DNA of 64,000 bases from Chionoecetes opilio (lineage: Eukaryota > Arthropoda > Malacostraca > Decapoda > Majidae): positions 32,412 through 96,411 of the forward strand of contig JACEEZ010018862.1 in assembly GCA_016584305.1 (NCBI GenBank). The letters run 5' to 3'. Each line of letters begins with the position of its first letter. The stretch's first letter is position 1. The notes beneath the pieces are model-generated. The model searched no databases, was not told the DNA's origin, and was given only the letters and a program-made list of their open reading frames with translations. Shown piece by piece: positions 60,129 to 64,000 of the stretch. The position numbers were made by a program, and so were the translations under genes.

Positions 60129-60221
60129 TAAAGTGTTTGATAAAGTATATTTAGTTCCATCAACGAAGCTACTATGTTACTACTTATTTTTCTTCTGCTT
60201 AGTGATGATAGCGATAAAGGT

Positions 60222-60257
60222 AGTAGAATAAATAGTAGTAGAAACAGTAGTAGTAGA

Positions 60258-60292
<35 letters not shown>

Positions 60293-60365
60293 ATAGTTGT
60301 AGTAGTAGTATAACAGTAGTATGTAGTAGAGGGGGTGGTGGTGGTAGAAATGGCAGTAGCAGAAG
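60222..60365. repeat. TAG-type trinucleotide tract
   Basis: GTAGTA units, purest at 60261-60293, with GGTGGTGG and AGTAGC variants after it. Confidence 0.93.
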
Positions 60366-61935
60366 TGGTAATACTAGCAATAGTGATATCAGTAACAATA
60401 ATAATAGCAGCAATAATATCAATGTGAGTAAGCACAAGAAGACACAATTGCGTGTGATTACAACTATACAATAACAAAAACCACGTTAAAAAATAGCGGC
60501 AGATATTGGTATGTTAAGAAGTACCAATAATTTCCCTTTTCTGTGCGACGACTCAACTGGACACTGACAAGGAAATAAAAAAAAGGGAAGAGGAGGGGGG
60601 GGGGGGAGGAGCACCGAGTGTTGGACAGAAAATAGTTTCGTGTATTTTTCATGGAGGCCTTCAGGTCTTAATAATTTTTTTGTCGTATGATTACAGATTT
60701 GCATGGAAATAGAAGGCTGGCCTGTGAGAGAAAGTTCGTGAGTGCATGACGGGAAGGTTGTTGCATGTTTTATTTTGTTTTATTCTTAGGGGACTGGCCT
60801 AGGGCAAAAATGAGTGTTTTAAATACCCGCTCAATGCTTATAGTGTATTCAGGCATGTCTTTCAGTTCTGTTCTGTCTGCTTGGGTTCGTCTTTAGCATT
60901 CCTGGCATACTCTTACATTTCTGTCCAACTGTCCAATCTGTATTCATCTGCCTGATTTAATTTTATTTTGAATAGCAGTTGCAATATTCCCGATTTATGT
61001 TTTTATTCTATTTTATGTATAACGTAATTACAATCTTTTCTGAGAGCCCTGATGTTATTTGGTCATTTTGAGAACTCTCTGATCCACACATCAAGACGGT
61101 CATAGCTCGTTTACTAGGAATAAGGGATTATTTTCGTTATGCTTGTGTGCTTCATCACTATTCCATATCTTTTCTTTTCTCATTTTCATGAACGGTTTCT
61201 TTTTCGTAAAGTCTTCAAGAACTTATCACCATCGTCAGGTTTTCTTCGTGATAAGTGTTCATCAAATATCACATTAAACATCAATACTTATTATAATAAA
61301 AGAGGCAAACTTTACTTTTTCATAATCAATAGTAGTGTTGTAATGAAACGAACCAAACTTGAAAATGCAAACATTACTTATAAATTACAATAAAAAATCT
61401 GGCACAGGAATATTCATCTTTTCCGTAACAAAAAAAATACATCTTCTCACACTAAGAGAAACAATTCTTAATATATCGACGAAGGAGTCACCGTGACTTG
61501 TTTTCGTATTCCTTGGAAGGTAGGATTACATAGGGTTTTTGTTAATCCATATAAAAGTAGAAATATTCGTAATGAAAAAATTCTTACTGCATAAGATCAT
61601 TTTTACGACTGCATAATATATAATTTTGCCATTTACAATGACTTCGATTGTAATCGCAGAAATATACGATTTTGAGGAAAAAAAACAAATGGTAGTCTTT
61701 ACAGTACAAAATTTGAAGTAAATATCATGTTGTAATTCTTGATATTTAAGAAATATTTTCCTTATACCAGATAGATGATATTTCATATGTGAAACTAAAA
61801 GTTCAATCCGGTGCCGATGATGATTTTACGGACGATCCTTCATTCATACTGCATTGCATGATAGTGAATGAATGTATTACGTGGTAACATAATCTACATT
61901 GATAATGACATCAAGGAGAGTAGGAGCAGTATGTA

Positions 61936-61937
61936 TA

Positions 61938-61969
<32 letters not shown>

Positions 61970-62010
61970 AGTAGTAGTAGTAGTAGTAGTAGTAGCAGCA
62001 GTAGTAGTAG
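61936..62010. repeat. AGT trinucleotide tract
   Basis: About 25 units with a GTAAG break near 61968. A GTT/GCT tract follows at 62056-62090. Confidence 0.95.
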
Positions 62011-62265
62011 CAAAAATAGTATAGGTCATTGGTGGTGACAATAGACTAATATTTTTATTGTTGTTGTTGTTGTTGCTGCTGCTGCTGCTATTATCACTAT
62101 TACTATACTAATAATTATAATATTTACAATGTTATCATCATTAATATCATTATTTCATTATTTATACTTTATTACTACAGTCATTATAATTTATATTGTG
62201 ACTAATACTATAATTCTCATTGTTAACAGTAGCACTTTGTAATTGTATATATCATCATCATCATT

Positions 62266-62585
62266 AACCAATCCGGTATAGCGTAGTGGTTAACACGCGT
62301 GGCTCACAACCGAGACATCCGTAAGGTCAGAAAAGACCCAGCCTAGAGTGATCTGTTGGACGTGAGCAATTTGTGGGTGTTACCTTTCACGCTGTAGCCC
62401 CAAGCAGAGAACAGGTGTGGATGTAAACAGAAGAAATATGACCTTGAAATCCAGGCTGGAGCTGAAGGTGGCAATTTTTCACTCCTGCAAGTGTGAATGT
62501 GGCATCTGCAAATATGTGTGGAGCCCAGCCGTGACAAAAATGGTCTACGTCTTACCATGAAAGGTGGTAAATAGACATAAAGTAC
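62266..62585 (+). mobile_element. tRNA-derived SINE in the intron
   Basis: Box A-like TAGCGTAGTGGTTAACACG at 62279 followed by CGTGGCTCACAACCGAG, which resembles a tRNA anticodon arm. A good box B is missing (AAGGTCAGAAAAGACCC instead). A ~230-bp non-tRNA body follows to about 62585. It is not a functional tRNA, because the T arm and acceptor are absent. Confidence 0.7.
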
Positions 62586-62956
62586 AAAGAAAAAATATTA
62601 TTACTATTATTATAGTTATTATTTCGAGGTGACAAATATTCCTCTGTGGACTGAATTAATATTAATATTTCAAATTCAAATGTTCCATCTTCGCTCCGCG
62701 TCCTGCCGTTAGTGATCACGTCTGGATCAAAATGTAATGTGTATGCTATTACTTCATTAAGTTTTGGTGTTCATACATTAAAAGAGTTCTTGATACAAGT
62801 GTAAAAACAGCGGTAGCAGTAGCGATGGCAACAATGACGAATAATGCTGTTGTTCCTTTAGATATCACTACAAGAATAACAACAACACCAACTACTACTA
62901 TACTAATACTACTATACTTATATGCATTATAATATGCAATCAATATCTGCATGCCT

Positions 62957-63123
62957 ACCACTGACCACAATTTAAGCGAGAACCTCCTCACCGATGAGCA
63001 TGGCACCCAGAGCATCGTGGTCAACATAATCGCTGGTATCACACAAGCATGAATGTTGACCACGATGCTCTGGGTGCCATGCTCATCGGTGAGGAGGTTC
63101 TCGCTTAAATTGTGGTCAGTGGT
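62957..63123. repeat. Perfect 71-bp inverted repeat with 25-bp loop
   Basis: 62957-63027 and 63053-63123 are exact reverse complements (start ACCACTGACCACAATTTAAG). The loop is 63028-63052. The outside sequence shows no further pairing and no obvious target duplication. Confidence 0.95.
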
Positions 63124-64000
63124 AACGTGATGAAACGGGTGGAGTTGATAAATATTAAATCTAACTTCTGTTAACTCATCATTAGAAATTATGTTTGCCC
63201 GCACGTTATAAACACATTACAGTAACCCTGAAATGACACTGGTTATCAAGAAGATATTTCAAAAGTCTCTGACTACATGTCATACAGTTTTATGCGTGAG
63301 ACAACGGAAAGCATGAATTTAGTGATAAAGCATTATTAAAGCAAATTATAATATTACGGATCAACATACGTACATAGTATAAGCATAAGGAGATAAAGGC
63401 GAACTATACACTATAACTATATACTATAGACTATGTTGGCCTAATATTCTTTGTATATAATTGATTTATGGCAATGAATTTAACGAAACCACATGCCTAT
63501 ATATAGGATAACTTTTTTTATGTGACAATGCTTTATTATGACGCCTACAGCATAATCAAGTGATTTGTGGTGATGGTGGTTGGTATCTATAGATCTATCT
63601 TGAGGCGGACACCATTTGAGGAGGAATGAGAGGCAGAGATGAATACAACGAAAATAATGTCGGATGGAAGATGAGATCAAAAGTAAATTATAAGTCAAAT
63701 ATTGAAATACATACTTGACGCATCGCAACAACAAGAAAAAAAAGAAGGAGAAGAAGAAGAGCAGCAACAACAAAAAATAACACCAACAACAAAGCACTGC
63801 AAACGTGAGCAAAAATAACATATGAGGCCAGCGAGATAGCGTTTCATATATTGGTGACAATTGTAAATCTCGATATATGTTTTCACCTCTTCAAGTTTGA
63901 GGATGATTTGCTCCATTACACTTATCAAAGGTCCATGACTTAGGCGGAGAAAAAGAGGTTAAAGAATACAAGGAGATGGGAGAGGTAAATTTAAAGAGAG

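Larger units (their letters stand above)
57442..64000 (+). other. Intron 1 (partial) of the BSX/bsh-like gene
   Basis: From the donor at 57442 to the window edge no homeobox exon or other conserved coding sequence was found on the plus strand. The intron is therefore at least 6.5 kb. Microsatellites, one SINE and one perfect inverted repeat are listed separately. Stretches 60640-61930 and 63130-64000 show nothing else. Confidence 0.5.

Overview
This is eukaryotic DNA, most likely from an arthropod and plausibly a decapod crustacean. That is inferred from dense CT/AT/TG microsatellites, several invertebrate-type transposon families, a fossil arthropod-type negative-strand RNA virus polymerase, and one homeobox-type first exon next to a GC-rich promoter. 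There are no operons, ribosome binding sites or prokaryotic gene spacing. Almost all of the window is transposon-derived. The only likely host gene is the one starting near 57.3 kb.

Layout. 0-1.6 kb: reverse transcriptase ORF of a non-LTR element of RTE type. 1.6-2.07 kb: inverted-repeat element. 2.1-3.88 kb (minus): broken endogenous viral L-polymerase fragment. 4.28-8.25 kb: element with 750-bp terminal direct repeats and no coding capacity. 8.25-9.5 kb: copy A of a ~0.8 kb dispersed repeat with a CRE/TATA-like module. 10.3-13.6 kb: decayed LINE (endonuclease, RT, C-terminal Cys/His end). 14.5-24.4 kb: remains of transposon-associated proteins on both strands in sequence that looks poorly polished. 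23.2-27.3 kb: copy B of the dispersed repeat, in reverse, split by two hAT insertions. 27.4-32.9 kb: MITEs, a 1.4 kb foldback and dispersed repeats. 33.8-35.6 kb: three adjacent long palindromes.

A second LINE begins at about 34.9-36.9 kb (Gly/Ala-rich ORF1 end plus endonuclease) and resumes at 50.67-53.2 kb (RT and 3' end). The 13.7 kb between the halves is one nested cluster: a ZBED-like hAT transposase (37.2-39.0 kb, minus), a ubiquitin-specific protease gene with a decayed PIF1-type helicase, probably a Helitron-like element (39.7-46.3 kb, minus), further TIR and foldback elements, and an 860-bp TG minisatellite inside a long open frame.

From 56.6 kb the sequence becomes GC- and CpG-rich with six CCAAT-type boxes. 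It leads into a 36-codon coding exon with an eh1-like repressor motif closest to BSX/bsh homeobox proteins, ending in a clean splice donor. The rest of the window (57.44-64 kb) is the start of its first intron, rich in AT, TG and TAG microsatellites, with one tRNA-like SINE and a perfect 71-bp inverted repeat.

All family assignments come from reading motifs by eye. No database search was possible.
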